A DNA stretch of 64,000 nt, from the NCBI GenBank assembly GCA_049889175.1, contig JBMHDW010000002.1, positions 1-64,000 of the forward strand, written 5' to 3'. The notes under the pieces were generated by a model. The model was not told the DNA's origin, searched no databases, and was given only the letters and a program-made list of their open reading frames with translations. Origin of the DNA: JBMHDW01 sp049889175 (GTDB taxonomy: Bacteria > Pseudomonadota > Gammaproteobacteria > Comchoanobacterales > Comchoanobacteraceae). Both the position numbers and the translations under genes were made by a program. Positions 41,184 through 50,949 of this stretch are shown here, in pieces; position 1 is the stretch's first letter; each line of letters starts with the position of its first letter.

Positions 41184-42098
41184 ATGAAATACATAAATGA
41201 ATTATTACACAGCAAAGTAGAAAGTGAATATCTTGTCGACAAAAAGCATGATGCTTGGCACTGGGCTATGCCACTTGGGCCTTATGAGACGCTTTTGACT
41301 GATTTTTTTGGTGTTCCATGTAAAGGTTTTGTGCCAAGGGTGGCGCCTGTAAAGCAAAGCCCTTTTGCTGCTATCAAAAATATTGTTGCGATTGGTGCTG
41401 GTAAAGGAGGTGTTGGTAAAACAACCATAACCATGCATTTAGCTAGAGGATTGCAAGCAATGGGGGCTCGAGTGGGTGTTCTAGATGCGGATATTTATGG
41501 TCCTAATATTATGGATGTTTTTAATATTGATCATCAGCAAGCAGCAATCAAGGATCAGCGTTATTTACCAATATTATCTGATGGTATTCCCACGATGAGT
41601 TTAAGTTATTTATTAGACGAGCACCAACCTGTATTATGGCGTGGCCCAATGTTGCATAAAGCTCTGGCGCAAATGTTATGGCATACTCAGTGGGGGGCAT
41701 TGGACTATTTACTGATTGATTTACCGCCTGGTACTGGAGATGTTTGGATGACCTTATCCCAAAAGGCACCACTCTCTGCAAGTTTATTGGTGACAACAGA
41801 ACAGCGATTAGCACTGAAAGATACGATTAAAGCACAAGCAGCTTATGAGCACCTAGGTATTCCAGTATTAGGTGCTATTTTCAATATGACACACACTTTT
41901 TGCCACAACTGCTCTAAAAAGCAAGAGATTTATCCTTGCGACTCAGCACTTCTCAATCAGATAAAACATCATCTATATCGCATGCCATTAGGTGAGCTAT
42001 CATCTTTTGAAACGCCACTAGCTATTGAGTTTTTGGTTTCAATGGCTGCATTGCCCCGGTGGAATAAGCCTATTTTACCCAGTTTGGTGGTTGAATAA
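41184..42098 (+). CDS. mrp: Mrp/ApbC P-loop ATPase, Fe-S cluster carrier
   Basis: Binds and transfers iron-sulfur clusters. Walker A is GAGKGGVGKTT with the deviant Lys, followed by VLDADIYGPN, and Walker B as LLIDLPPGTGD. The cluster-binding CxxC is FCHNCSKK. 304 residues. The short N-terminal region before the P-loop (about 65 residues) is reduced relative to Mrp proteins with a full MIP18-like domain. It is followed three bases later by hemD. Confidence 0.92.
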   Translation: MKYINELLHSKVESEYLVDKKHDAWHWAMPLGPYETLLTDFFGVPCKGFVPRVAPVKQSPFAAIKNIVAIGAGKGGVGKTTITMHLARGLQAMGARVGVLDADIYGPNIMDVFNIDHQQAAIKDQRYLPILSDGIPTMSLSYLLDEHQPVLWRGPMLHKALAQMLWHTQWGALDYLLIDLPPGTGDVWMTLSQKAPLSASLLVTTEQRLALKDTIKAQAAYEHLGIPVLGAIFNMTHTFCHNCSKKQEIYPCDSALLNQIKHHLYRMPLGELSSFETPLAIEFLVSMAALPRWNKPILPSLVVE

Positions 42099-42100
42099 TC

Positions 42101-42781
42101 ATGTGGTGTATCACTAAAGACTTTAAAAGCACTCAATCTTTAGGTCGTTTAGTAGGAAGTCGATTGGTATCACTACCACTATTTTCTTTTGAGGCCAATG
42201 ATTATCCTGCTATTAAAAAAAAATATGATGTTGTCATCGTTACCAGTCAGCATGTAGCATCTTTTGTAAAGGAATGGCCTTTGGCGGCATCATGGATTGC
42301 AGTTGGGCCGTCAACAGCAAAAACATTAAGCTCACAAAATATTGAAGCACAACTACCCAAAGATTTTTCCATTCAAGGCATTGCATCTCATTTCAAACAT
42401 TTTTTAAAAGGGCAATCATTGCTTATCCTAACTGGCACACCAATACCGCATGATTATAATGTTATTTTTTCTATGTGCCATGGTGTCAATGTATGTTGTG
42501 TCTATCAACGTATTAAGCGAGATGTTTTGTCATTGAATGAACCGATGTTTCATATTAAAGGTTGGGTTATTACCAGTTTAGCGGCTGCAAAATATCTTGT
42601 GGAGTTGCATTCGAAATATCAATATCACTTTCAAAAAGACGCAACGATTATTGTTTGTAGTGATCCATGTTTATTATGGTTGAATCAGAATGGTTACATG
42701 AATGTATACCGTGCAAAAAGCCCTCTTTTAGAGGATATTGCACAAAAAATAAGGGAGATAAAAACTTATGAAATATTATAA
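42101..42781 (+). CDS. hemD: Uroporphyrinogen-III synthase (probable)
   Basis: HemD closes hydroxymethylbilane to uroporphyrinogen III in heme synthesis. The sequence is weakly conserved, as is normal for HemD, but the two-lobed pattern is visible: VVIVTSQHVASFV with AVGPSTAKTL, and the second half FHIKGWVITSLAAAKYLVEL with ATIIVCSDPCLLWL. The assignment is strengthened by the following hemX-like and hemY genes. hemC lies far away at the right edge rather than immediately upstream. Confidence 0.8.
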   Translation: MWCITKDFKSTQSLGRLVGSRLVSLPLFSFEANDYPAIKKKYDVVIVTSQHVASFVKEWPLAASWIAVGPSTAKTLSSQNIEAQLPKDFSIQGIASHFKHFLKGQSLLILTGTPIPHDYNVIFSMCHGVNVCCVYQRIKRDVLSLNEPMFHIKGWVITSLAAAKYLVELHSKYQYHFQKDATIIVCSDPCLLWLNQNGYMNVYRAKSPLLEDIAQKIREIKTYEIL

Positions 42782-43448
42782 ATTTTTTAAAAAAACAATG
42801 CTGCTTATGTGTCTGTTTATTGTGGTTGGAGGTGCTTACTGGTATCAGGAGTCATGGTTGAATGCCATTAGAAACAATTGGCATCATGTGTTTAAGGCTA
42901 AGGGTGATCAAGACATTCTTGTTGATCATCAAAAAGTGATGGTTCCTATTGTGATTACTCATGAGCCTACCCATGAGCAGGTGAGTTGGATTAAACGAAA
43001 TATCGCTGAGTGTCATGATGAATTGGATAGATGGGCTCATCAAGTTCAAGTAAATGCTAGACTTCGGTATGATTATTTACAATCGCTTGATCGTATTGAA
43101 AATGTATTATCTCAACAAACCGATTCATCTCATGATGATCAATCAGTTCATGGTTTAGGTCAGTGGGTTTCATGGCGAGCTATGTCAAATGACGAAGAAA
43201 GTGCTTCAACGTCCACTGAGTTAAGTAACATAAAAGTAGAGCAGGATGTTTTTAATTTAAAAATGCTAGCAACATCATTTAATTTAAAAGATTTTAAGCA
43301 TCTTAAAAAACACTTGCTGCATATTCTAAAGGCATCTAACCAAGAGACATTAATACAAATGGTGGAAAATATTAAACCATTACCAAAAATGAATTCAGAA
43401 GATCAATATATCTCGTGTTTAATAAAACAGGAGTCAATAGATGTTTAG
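42768..43448 (+). CDS. hemX: HemX-like membrane-anchored protein
   Basis: One N-terminal membrane helix (TMLLMCLFIVVGGAYWY) is followed by a soluble, helical region. This topology and its position between hemD and hemY match HemX, a non-catalytic heme-operon protein. The protein is short at 226 residues compared with E. coli HemX (~390), and the identification relies largely on context. GGGAG precedes the ATG; it overlaps both neighbours. Confidence 0.65.
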   Translation: MKYYKFFKKTMLLMCLFIVVGGAYWYQESWLNAIRNNWHHVFKAKGDQDILVDHQKVMVPIVITHEPTHEQVSWIKRNIAECHDELDRWAHQVQVNARLRYDYLQSLDRIENVLSQQTDSSHDDQSVHGLGQWVSWRAMSNDEESASTSTELSNIKVEQDVFNLKMLATSFNLKDFKHLKKHLLHILKASNQETLIQMVENIKPLPKMNSEDQYISCLIKQESIDV

Positions 43449-44565
43449 ATTATGGTTTTTGTTATTAGCAAGTTTAGCTCTCTATGCAAGTGGTTTTGTA
43501 TGGCCAGTTATGAATGATGTTATAAAAATAAGCCATTTATTTCATTACGAGGTTTGGATTAATACTGCTGTTTTATTGGGTGCTTTATTGTTTGTGTGTG
43601 AGTGTTATACAGTATTACGCTCAAGTATAATCCAATTATTTCAGATGCCAAAACGATGGTTCAAACAGCATAAGAACCATGACATGCTTTCCAAATCGCA
43701 AGAAGATCAGTTATGGTTATCTGTAGTGCTTAATATGCCTGATCTCAGTCTAAAATCACGGCAAAAAAACACTCAATGGGTAGAGTTTTATCATTTATTA
43801 AACCAACAAGCGTGGGAACAAGCTCGAAATATGTTGTCTGATCTTGGCTTAGACAGCGAGCACCCGTGGCTGGGTGAAGTTCTTGATTTGCACATCCAAA
43901 GCCTTCAGGATGCTAAACAACCCCTAAGTCAGAAATGGTTTGGATTATGGCAACAATACGGTAATACTTTTATGTTAAAGAAGGCGCTTGCTGAAGTAAA
44001 GTCAATTCAAGATGTAGAGTTGTTGATGAGTTGCTCGTCAGATATTATTTACATGTTAAAAAAGCAAAAAGCTCATGATGTTTTTTGGCAACAAGGTCAT
44101 CAATTTTTATCATTATGTTTAAATAAGAAAACTTATTTTGAAAGAATATATAATGCTATCAAAGACAGCATGCCACACAATAAGAGGTCGTATGATGTTC
44201 TTTATGTAAAGTTTTTAAAACAATATGAAAGTGATAAAATGGCCGAGCAATGGTTAGATACTAAAATGATTCAAGACCCACATCCTATCTGGATAGAAGC
44301 ATTGTGTGATGTGGGTTTTGTGGATGTTGAAGGAATGCTTGCAAAGGCTAATCAATGGGCAAATGACTATGATTGGTCGATACTATTGATTTTAAGGGCT
44401 CAATGCTATCTTAAGTTAGGACAATATAAATCTGCCAAAGGAGTTCTCAAAAGAGTTGATTCAAAAGAACAGTATAAATGGATTCAAGATTTGCTATGGT
44501 CCTTAATAGAGTGTCAAAAAGGTTTAAGCCATCAGGATAAGTTAGATGAGCTATGTAAAGCCTAA
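43441..44565 (+). CDS. hemY: HemY-like heme-biosynthesis-associated TPR protein
   Basis: Two N-terminal membrane helices (FLLLASLALYASGFVW and TAVLLGALLFVCECY) are followed by helical TPR-like repeats, as in proteobacterial HemY (unrelated to the Gram-positive oxidase of that name). 374 residues. The hemD–hemX–hemY order supports the call. Exact function is unknown, though it is consistently encoded with heme genes. Confidence 0.8.
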   Translation: MFRLWFLLLASLALYASGFVWPVMNDVIKISHLFHYEVWINTAVLLGALLFVCECYTVLRSSIIQLFQMPKRWFKQHKNHDMLSKSQEDQLWLSVVLNMPDLSLKSRQKNTQWVEFYHLLNQQAWEQARNMLSDLGLDSEHPWLGEVLDLHIQSLQDAKQPLSQKWFGLWQQYGNTFMLKKALAEVKSIQDVELLMSCSSDIIYMLKKQKAHDVFWQQGHQFLSLCLNKKTYFERIYNAIKDSMPHNKRSYDVLYVKFLKQYESDKMAEQWLDTKMIQDPHPIWIEALCDVGFVDVEGMLAKANQWANDYDWSILLILRAQCYLKLGQYKSAKGVLKRVDSKEQYKWIQDLLWSLIECQKGLSHQDKLDELCKA

Positions 44566-44711
44566 ATAATCGTAAAGCGTTGTTTGTAGCGCAATAGTAA
44601 CGCTAAATAAATTATTTTGAGATTTTGCTTACATTTGAAAGGGTTTATATTGTTGATGTTTTGGGTGGTCAGTTTAAAATAAATGTAGTTAAATGAAACA
44701 TTCAGAATAAT

Positions 44712-46106
44712 ATGCAATCATTTTTTGATTTTATCGCTTTGTTGCTTACGACCTCTTACAAAGGTATCAAGCAATTAAAGACTATTGTATCAAGCAACGA
44801 CGACGCCAGTATCATTTACCATGAGTTACAGTTAATTTGTGAAATTCACGGTATTGATAGCATAGATAAAGATTGTTTTTGTCAACATTGGCAAAAGTTT
44901 AGTCACTTAATAAAATTCCTCGTTAATGTTAAGAGTCCTCCTTATATGCATAAATATAAATGTATCCATTTTTTCGAAAATGAAAAAGATTTTGAATTCT
45001 TAGGAAGTGATTTCGTAGCAGATTTAAATGTTAATTACCGAATATACACTAATCCAGTATTAGCTTATTGGGTTAACATGAGCAAATTACTTGATACTAT
45101 TGAACTAAGTGCTTTTGAGATTAATGATATTGATGCAATTCGTGATCAACAAACTAGTGATGGCAAAACAGACTTGTTTTTCGAAGATAATATGTCAACA
45201 TTACAGGGCATGAAATCTGTAGCATTTAGAAATGCATGTTTAAATACAGTCGATATACAGTCTGAGGATTATTTAGCTCGTGTCACCGAATCGTTTTTAT
45301 TGGTAAAAACTTTTTTAAAATTTAATAAAGAACGCAAGCCATTATTTATAAATCCATATATTGATGATTTGCATTGTTTTTATAGGTTTGCTCTTCATTC
45401 TGGCATCGAACAAATTAATGATAGTGACTTGCAAGTTGTTATGTCTGCTCGAATTGATGATTACTATGGGGGATTGTTTTTTTCATTATTTGAATTATCT
45501 CCAGGTAATTTAAGTTCATTTATTAAATCACTTTATTCATTCTATTTGGATCCACATACTAGTCCAAAAGCATTGAGTCAATTCTTATATCGTCTAGAGC
45601 CTATAATGAGTTATGTTTTAAGTCTAACAAAAAAGCTACCAGACTTTAATAATGATCGCTTCAGCAATGAATTAAATAATGGTGTTTACCACTTGATTCA
45701 GGGGATGAATTTAAATTCTCTTTTTGAGCTTAAGCAGTTGGGTAAAACGGATCTTTATGAGTTTTCGCTATGTAATCGTGAGCTTCTTAAGGAGCATTTA
45801 CCAATGTTCAAATGCGTCAATGTTTCTGACTTGAATAGTCGAATTATGCACATGATGCTGATAAATTTCTTTGATTTTTTAAGTACATCTTCACTTATGA
45901 ACGCATCATTAAAGACCATGGTAGAAAGGGCAATGGTTTTATTATCACATTATATCTCTTACGATTTATCATTTGAAGAGTCAAAAGGTGCATATGAATG
46001 TTCTCACGCCACAAAAGAGAAATTACTAAAATCACAAAGCTTTTGGGCTATGAGTCAAGAGATTACCAACCCAGGAAGTAGTAAAGAACAAAAGAACTGT
46101 TTCTAA
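44712..46106 (+). CDS. Unknown 464-residue protein
   Basis: I recognise no family. The protein is soluble and mostly helical, rich in Leu, Phe, Ser, Asn and Asp, with no signal peptide, membrane helix or clear catalytic motif. It ends in KNCF. Upstream is 146 bp of AT-rich DNA with no obvious strong promoter, and the gene converges on fadD with a 4-bp overlap. Like the other large family-less proteins here, it may be lineage-specific. Confidence 0.75.
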   Translation: MQSFFDFIALLLTTSYKGIKQLKTIVSSNDDASIIYHELQLICEIHGIDSIDKDCFCQHWQKFSHLIKFLVNVKSPPYMHKYKCIHFFENEKDFEFLGSDFVADLNVNYRIYTNPVLAYWVNMSKLLDTIELSAFEINDIDAIRDQQTSDGKTDLFFEDNMSTLQGMKSVAFRNACLNTVDIQSEDYLARVTESFLLVKTFLKFNKERKPLFINPYIDDLHCFYRFALHSGIEQINDSDLQVVMSARIDDYYGGLFFSLFELSPGNLSSFIKSLYSFYLDPHTSPKALSQFLYRLEPIMSYVLSLTKKLPDFNNDRFSNELNNGVYHLIQGMNLNSLFELKQLGKTDLYEFSLCNRELLKEHLPMFKCVNVSDLNSRIMHMMLINFFDFLSTSSLMNASLKTMVERAMVLLSHYISYDLSFEESKGAYECSHATKEKLLKSQSFWAMSQEITNPGSSKEQKNCF

Positions 46107-47704
46107 GCTTGTTTTAATGAACGCCGAAGTATTTTACCAATGACTGATTTTGGAATTTCTTGTGTTCGTATAAATCGATTAGGGATTTTATAGGCTGAGA
46201 GGTATTGTTTGCAGAATGCTTTTAGAGATTCAGCGGTTAATTTTTTTGATGAAACATAATAGGCAATAATATACTCGGCCTCTGTATGTTTGTGTTTTTC
46301 ACCAACGACGCATGCTTCTTCAATATTGGCATGTTTGGTTAGGATGTTTTCAATTTCACTGGGGTATACGTTAAAACCGGAAATAATGATCATATCCTTA
46401 AGTCGATCAACAATGCTTAAGCATCCAGATTGATCGATAAAACCTAAATCACCAGTTCTGAACCAATGACCCTCAAATACTTCATTTGTTTCTTTATCAT
46501 TTTGCCAGTATCCTCTTGTTACTTGAGGCCCTTTTACCCATATTTCTCCAATTTGATCAGGAGGGAGTGATTGTTTGTGACTATCCATAATCATAATTTC
46601 AGTCATGGTTAATGATTTTCCCACATGATCTTCAAATGAGTGTTTGTTTTGGCTGATGCTAATTACAGGGGATGTTTCTGAGAGACCATAACCTTGTTGA
46701 ACAACACAGCCAGTTTGACGTTGCCACTTCTTTGCTGTTGATGGTTGAGTAGCCATGCCTCCAGTAATGGTTGCAACAAGATGATTAAAATTAATATCTT
46801 TAAATGAGGGATGTTGTAATAATTTGAGCATCAGTGTTTCTAATAAGGGAATGCCATGAACTTTATTTCTTTTCAATATTTCAACTAAGGCATTTAAATC
46901 TCGAGGATTAGCAACTAAAAGATTTAGACCTCCGTGATCTAAGGTAACCCAGGAAACCATTAAGGCAAAAATATGATATAATGGTAGTGCGGTTAAAATC
47001 GTATTATGTCCATTTTGATATAATTTTTCAGGCATACTACTGGGAATTTGAACAAGGTTGGAAAGTAAGTTTCTATGGCTAAGCATAACACCTTTAGCAA
47101 GTCCTGTTGTCCCACCTGTATACTGTAATAAAACAATATCGTCTGGTTTAGGTTGGTGTGGGTTTTTGCATATGGGCATATTAAAACATTGATGCCATTG
47201 CACATGATCACTATCAAATGGTGGAATAACTTTTTTAAAATATTTGAGTACAATATGCATTATCCAGCTTTTATACCAAGGTAATTCATCACCTATATGG
47301 GTAACAATAATATGCTTTAGTGGTGTTTCATGTTTAATTTGATCAATAATATGAGCCATATTGGCGAGAACAATGATTGATGTAGCCCCTGAGTCATTCA
47401 ATTGGTGCTTTAGTTCATTTGCAGTATACAGAGGGTTTACATTGACAGCTATAGCACCTGATGCGATTACACCAAATGTGCTAATAGGTTGTTGTAGACA
47501 ATTTGGTAACATAATGGCGACTCGATCATGAGGTTTGATGCCACTATATTTTAAAAAATTGCACAATTGTAAGCTTTTATCTTTAAGTTGCTTATAGCTT
47601 AGATGTTGACCAAAGCTACTGTAAGCAATTTGATCGCAGTATTGTTCTGAAATTTGATCTAGCCATGCCCAAATATGCTGATATTTTAACGGTAATACAC
47701 TCAT
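46103..47704 (-). CDS. fadD: Long-chain fatty-acid--CoA ligase
   Basis: Activates fatty acids to acyl-CoA. The AMP-binding P-loop is LQYTGGTTGLAKGVMLSHRN, followed by QQGYGLSETSPV, WFRTGDLGFID and the catalytic C-terminal KSVIGKILRRSLK. 533 residues fits FadD. It lies last in the minus-strand run after recO. Confidence 0.92.
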   Translation of the reverse strand: MSVLPLKYQHIWAWLDQISEQYCDQIAYSSFGQHLSYKQLKDKSLQLCNFLKYSGIKPHDRVAIMLPNCLQQPISTFGVIASGAIAVNVNPLYTANELKHQLNDSGATSIIVLANMAHIIDQIKHETPLKHIIVTHIGDELPWYKSWIMHIVLKYFKKVIPPFDSDHVQWHQCFNMPICKNPHQPKPDDIVLLQYTGGTTGLAKGVMLSHRNLLSNLVQIPSSMPEKLYQNGHNTILTALPLYHIFALMVSWVTLDHGGLNLLVANPRDLNALVEILKRNKVHGIPLLETLMLKLLQHPSFKDINFNHLVATITGGMATQPSTAKKWQRQTGCVVQQGYGLSETSPVISISQNKHSFEDHVGKSLTMTEIMIMDSHKQSLPPDQIGEIWVKGPQVTRGYWQNDKETNEVFEGHWFRTGDLGFIDQSGCLSIVDRLKDMIIISGFNVYPSEIENILTKHANIEEACVVGEKHKHTEAEYIIAYYVSSKKLTAESLKAFCKQYLSAYKIPNRFIRTQEIPKSVIGKILRRSLKQA

Positions 47705-47741
47705 ACCTGTATTATAGTATTTTTTTTGATTTTGTGTGTTT

Positions 47742-48383
47742 TTAGTTGAAAATAGATTTTGATTTCAATTCTTTATAGTCGGTTGCTATTTGTATTCGTA
47801 TTCGGTTGAGGCGTTTAGCTTCTTCTAATATGTTGGGTTGATCCCATGCTTGTTGATGAATATACATAATGGTTTCACTGGAAAATGCTTGAGGGTCATC
47901 ACTTTTTTGCCAGCCATCAGCTGTAAGGTGGTAGTGTGCATCATTTTTAGGTGGATAAAGTGCTAAACCAATATGTTCGAGAAGTTGAGTTTCAAAGACC
48001 CTGAGCGCTGGCTCTGTTTGTGTGTTAACAGTATTTAAAAAGATGATATATGCTTCATAAATAGACTCGCAGGGTTCACCAGAGGGTAATAACTTCAATA
48101 ACAGTTCATTAACATAAAAGCCACAAAATAGTTGTTTAGGCTGCAGAAGATGAAACCCTTTAGTGGGCTCGATCATTTTTAAGCTGCCAAGATCATTTTT
48201 AATGCTCCATGTACAAACCAAAGGTTGAAAAGGCTGATATAATGCTTGAAGATGCTGTTGTTTTTTGATTCTTGCTACAACTCGATTGATGCCAGAGATG
48301 GGCGAGAATAAATCAAGTAATATAGACCGGTCATTGAAAGGTCGTTTATGAAGAATATAACAGCGAGAATTACAAAGTTTCAT
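47742..48383 (-). CDS. recO: DNA repair protein RecO
   Basis: RecO helps load RecA at single-strand gaps. The N-terminal OB fold (CYILHKRPFNDRSILLDLFS) and the helical middle (CGFYVNELLLKLLP) match the family. 213 residues. Its position directly after era in rnc–era–recO is standard. Confidence 0.9.
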   Translation of the reverse strand: MKLCNSRCYILHKRPFNDRSILLDLFSPISGINRVVARIKKQQHLQALYQPFQPLVCTWSIKNDLGSLKMIEPTKGFHLLQPKQLFCGFYVNELLLKLLPSGEPCESIYEAYIIFLNTVNTQTEPALRVFETQLLEHIGLALYPPKNDAHYHLTADGWQKSDDPQAFSSETIMYIHQQAWDQPNILEEAKRLNRIRIQIATDYKELKSKSIFN

Positions 48384-48426
48384 GGCATTAATTTAACGGA
48401 TCAAAAAAAATATTTAAATAAAGTTT

Positions 48427-49257
48427 TTAATGTTGGCATTTAACAAATAGCATAAGGTGTATTTCAATACCTAACCTTTTTTGCATCTGTTGTCTTGCCG
48501 CTTGGCTAATAGCTTTAATGGTTCGACCTTGGTTGCCAATAATCATTTTTTTATGATTTAAATCTTTGACCTCAATATAAGCCCTTAAAATTCTACCTTT
48601 GGTTTCTACACGATCTGATTCGATGCCCACTTGACATTGATAGGGAATTTCTTGGTTGAGTTTTAACAATAGTTGCTCTCTAATAATCTCAGTTATTTGT
48701 GTATCTTCAGACTGTGTGGTTGATTCATTCTCGTTAAATAAAAATGCTCCTTCAGGGCAATGCAGTAACAACCAGGCTTTAAGCTGCTCAACATGAAGAC
48801 CTGTTTTAGCTGATATATTCAAAAACATTGATACATCAATGCCATGCGTTAATTCCGATAGAGCCGGTTCTTGATGTGGTAAATCGGATTTATTGATTAA
48901 AACACAAAGAGGAGGGCAGGATTCTTGTTGTTTAAGCCACTCTGAAATATGATAGTCTTGTCGATTTAGATAAGGTGTTATGAGCCATAAAATAAGATCA
49001 GCATCTAATATTGAGCGTTTAGCATGTCGGTTCATGCTGCGGTTTTTGCTTTGGTATATTCGTTCATGAATACCAGGCGTATCAATAAAAATAAATTGGT
49101 AAGGAGATTCAGTTAGTATGCCTAAAATAGGCACCTCTGTCGTTTGGGGCTTAGGAGAAGTGATGGCAATACTTTTTGCTGTTAAAGCATTTAATAACGT
49201 TGATTTGCCAACATTGGGTTGGCCAATGATTGCAATTTTAGCACAATATTGGGTCAT
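48427..49257 (-). CDS. era: GTPase Era
   Basis: Ribosome-assembly GTPase binding 16S rRNA. G motifs are GQPNVGKSTLLNAL (G1), FIDTPGIHE (G3) and VLINKSDLP (G4), followed by a C-terminal KH domain with KKMIIGNQGRTIKAIS. 276 residues. ATGA overlap with rnc. Confidence 0.95.
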   Translation of the reverse strand: MTQYCAKIAIIGQPNVGKSTLLNALTAKSIAITSPKPQTTEVPILGILTESPYQFIFIDTPGIHERIYQSKNRSMNRHAKRSILDADLILWLITPYLNRQDYHISEWLKQQESCPPLCVLINKSDLPHQEPALSELTHGIDVSMFLNISAKTGLHVEQLKAWLLLHCPEGAFLFNENESTTQSEDTQITEIIREQLLLKLNQEIPYQCQVGIESDRVETKGRILRAYIEVKDLNHKKMIIGNQGRTIKAISQAARQQMQKRLGIEIHLMLFVKCQH

Positions 49258-49895
49258 GATTGTTTACCATAAAGTTGATCAAGCATTTTTTTTGCAGCTA
49301 GGGTCTCACCATTTTGTTTAGCCTCAACCGGTGGGGATTGAGTATTATGATGATTAACAGTGCAATTAATGACGAAGATAGGGTTATGGGCTGTGCCAGT
49401 GGTAGAAAGTATGGTGTATTTGGGAAGTGGTAATTTATTCTTTTGACAGTATTCTTGTAGCTCAGCCTTCGCATGTTTTTGAGGAACTTGGGTTAAGTTT
49501 GGTATGTTTTGGTAGCATTCTTCAATAAATGAGTGGACGGTGATCCAGTTGCTATCAAGATAAATAGCGCCAATAATGGCCTCAAACGTATTGGCAATAA
49601 TTTTTGTGGTGATCTGTGGTTGGCTCTCACCTGTTATAATAATGTCTTCAAGATGAAGGTGCTTGCCAAGTAGAGAGAGTGTTTTGGTATTGACCCACTG
49701 GCTTCTAATATTAGACATAGCGCCTTCTGTCAAATGTTGCTGTTGGTATAATAAGTCAGCAACAGTGGCATTTAAAATGCTATCACCTAAAAACTCAAGG
49801 CGCTCATTATGATTTTTACCAGAACTACTATGTGTTATGGCCAATTGATAAAGCTTCGAGTTTGTGAATGTGTAGTGTCCAATTGTTGCGTTCAT
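49254..49895 (-). CDS. rnc: Ribonuclease III
   Basis: Double-strand-specific endoribonuclease. The signature HNERLEFLGDSIL is intact, and the dsRNA-binding domain follows (KAELQEYCQKNKLPLPKY ... GETLAAKKMLDQL). The second acidic motif reads IANTFEAIIGAIYLD, so the residue equivalent to E. coli Asp114 is Asn while the catalytic Glu117 equivalent is kept. The ATG at 49895 overlaps the lepB stop and is preferred to the longer frame from 49946. 213 residues. Confidence 0.93.
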   Translation of the reverse strand: MNATIGHYTFTNSKLYQLAITHSSSGKNHNERLEFLGDSILNATVADLLYQQQHLTEGAMSNIRSQWVNTKTLSLLGKHLHLEDIIITGESQPQITTKIIANTFEAIIGAIYLDSNWITVHSFIEECYQNIPNLTQVPQKHAKAELQEYCQKNKLPLPKYTILSTTGTAHNPIFVINCTVNHHNTQSPPVEAKQNGETLAAKKMLDQLYGKQS

Positions 49896-50857
49896 GATGA
49901 GTGCGGGTGTTTTTCTGGTATGAGTGTTTCTCCAATTCGTGACCAATTGATGTGGAAGTTATCCCAATTCATCCAAACTAATAAAGCTTTACCCATGAGC
50001 TGAGATTCATGAATAGCTTTAAAAACGCGGCTATCAGAACTATTGTTACGGTTATCACCAACCAAGAAATAACTATTTTCAGGGACTTGATATAGAGGGA
50101 AATTTCTAAATTGACTTCTAAGTGGGTTTGGATCGATAACAATTTTATGATCAATATCACCAAGGTGCTCAATGCGATATAGTTTATTATCATCTGGGTG
50201 TTGATCTGGGTCAGGCGATTGCTCTTGACGTTGGCCATTAATGTATAGTACATCATTGATGAATTGAATGGTATCACCAGGAAGGCCAACAACCCTTTTG
50301 ACATAGATTTTATCTTCTTGTATTTGTTTTAAGTATGCTTCAGGCGGTTCAAAAACCACAATATCACCACGTTTGGGTTGGCCAATAGGGATGATTGTTT
50401 TATTGGTAATAGGTGCTTTAAGGCCATAAGGGTATTGTGCAACAAGAAGAAAGTCACCAGGATAAACAGTTGGAAACAATGATCCAGTTGGTACATGATA
50501 AGGCTGTATGATAAACTGTCTAACGATAAAAATAATCACTGCAATCCATACAAATGATCTGGAGAAGTCAACTGTTTCGGAAGGTTTTTGACCGAGGGAT
50601 GCACGCGCTTTAGCTAGGATGGTAATATCTAATAATGAAACAAGAATAACAAATGAGGTGAGGGCAACCAGAAAATGAGGCACGCCAAGAGATAGAATGA
50701 TCCAGAATGAACTGGTAATGAGTGCTACCATTTGTGTGTATTTTAGCCACACAGGGTCGGCGTGGTCATTGCGATGTTGGTAAAGACCATAAACTGATAC
50801 AGCAATACATAAAGGAGCTATGTACTGGAGGGCGATAATCAAAATGGATATGGGCAT
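49892..50857 (-). CDS. lepB: Signal peptidase I
   Basis: Cleaves signal peptides at the outer face of the inner membrane. Catalytic Ser lies in HVPTGSLFPTVYPGDF (usual PSGSM reads PTGSL) and catalytic Lys in IYVKRVVGLPGD. GDNRNNSSDSR and the C-terminal box are present. The N-terminal ~100 residues contain about three hydrophobic segments, with one more just before the catalytic domain. It should process the LRR, sedolisin, DacB and other exported proteins of this window. Confidence 0.93.
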   Translation of the reverse strand: MPISILIIALQYIAPLCIAVSVYGLYQHRNDHADPVWLKYTQMVALITSSFWIILSLGVPHFLVALTSFVILVSLLDITILAKARASLGQKPSETVDFSRSFVWIAVIIFIVRQFIIQPYHVPTGSLFPTVYPGDFLLVAQYPYGLKAPITNKTIIPIGQPKRGDIVVFEPPEAYLKQIQEDKIYVKRVVGLPGDTIQFINDVLYINGQRQEQSPDPDQHPDDNKLYRIEHLGDIDHKIVIDPNPLRSQFRNFPLYQVPENSYFLVGDNRNNSSDSRVFKAIHESQLMGKALLVWMNWDNFHINWSRIGETLIPEKHPHSS

Positions 50858-50949
50858 AAGTACTCTAATTTAAAGACGCTTATAGCATAACGTAGATTGT
50901 GACACAATGATAGTCAAGGTTATGATCTAGGTCGAATAATGATGTGATA

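Noticed and set aside
44576..44605. AGCGTT/AACGCT inverted repeat after hemY as a terminator
   Set aside because: The loop is long (~17 bases) and no T-run follows.
46095..46106. C-terminal KNCF of the 464-residue protein as a prenylation (CAAX) signal
   Set aside because: The cysteine is followed by only one residue, so the CAAX spacing is absent.
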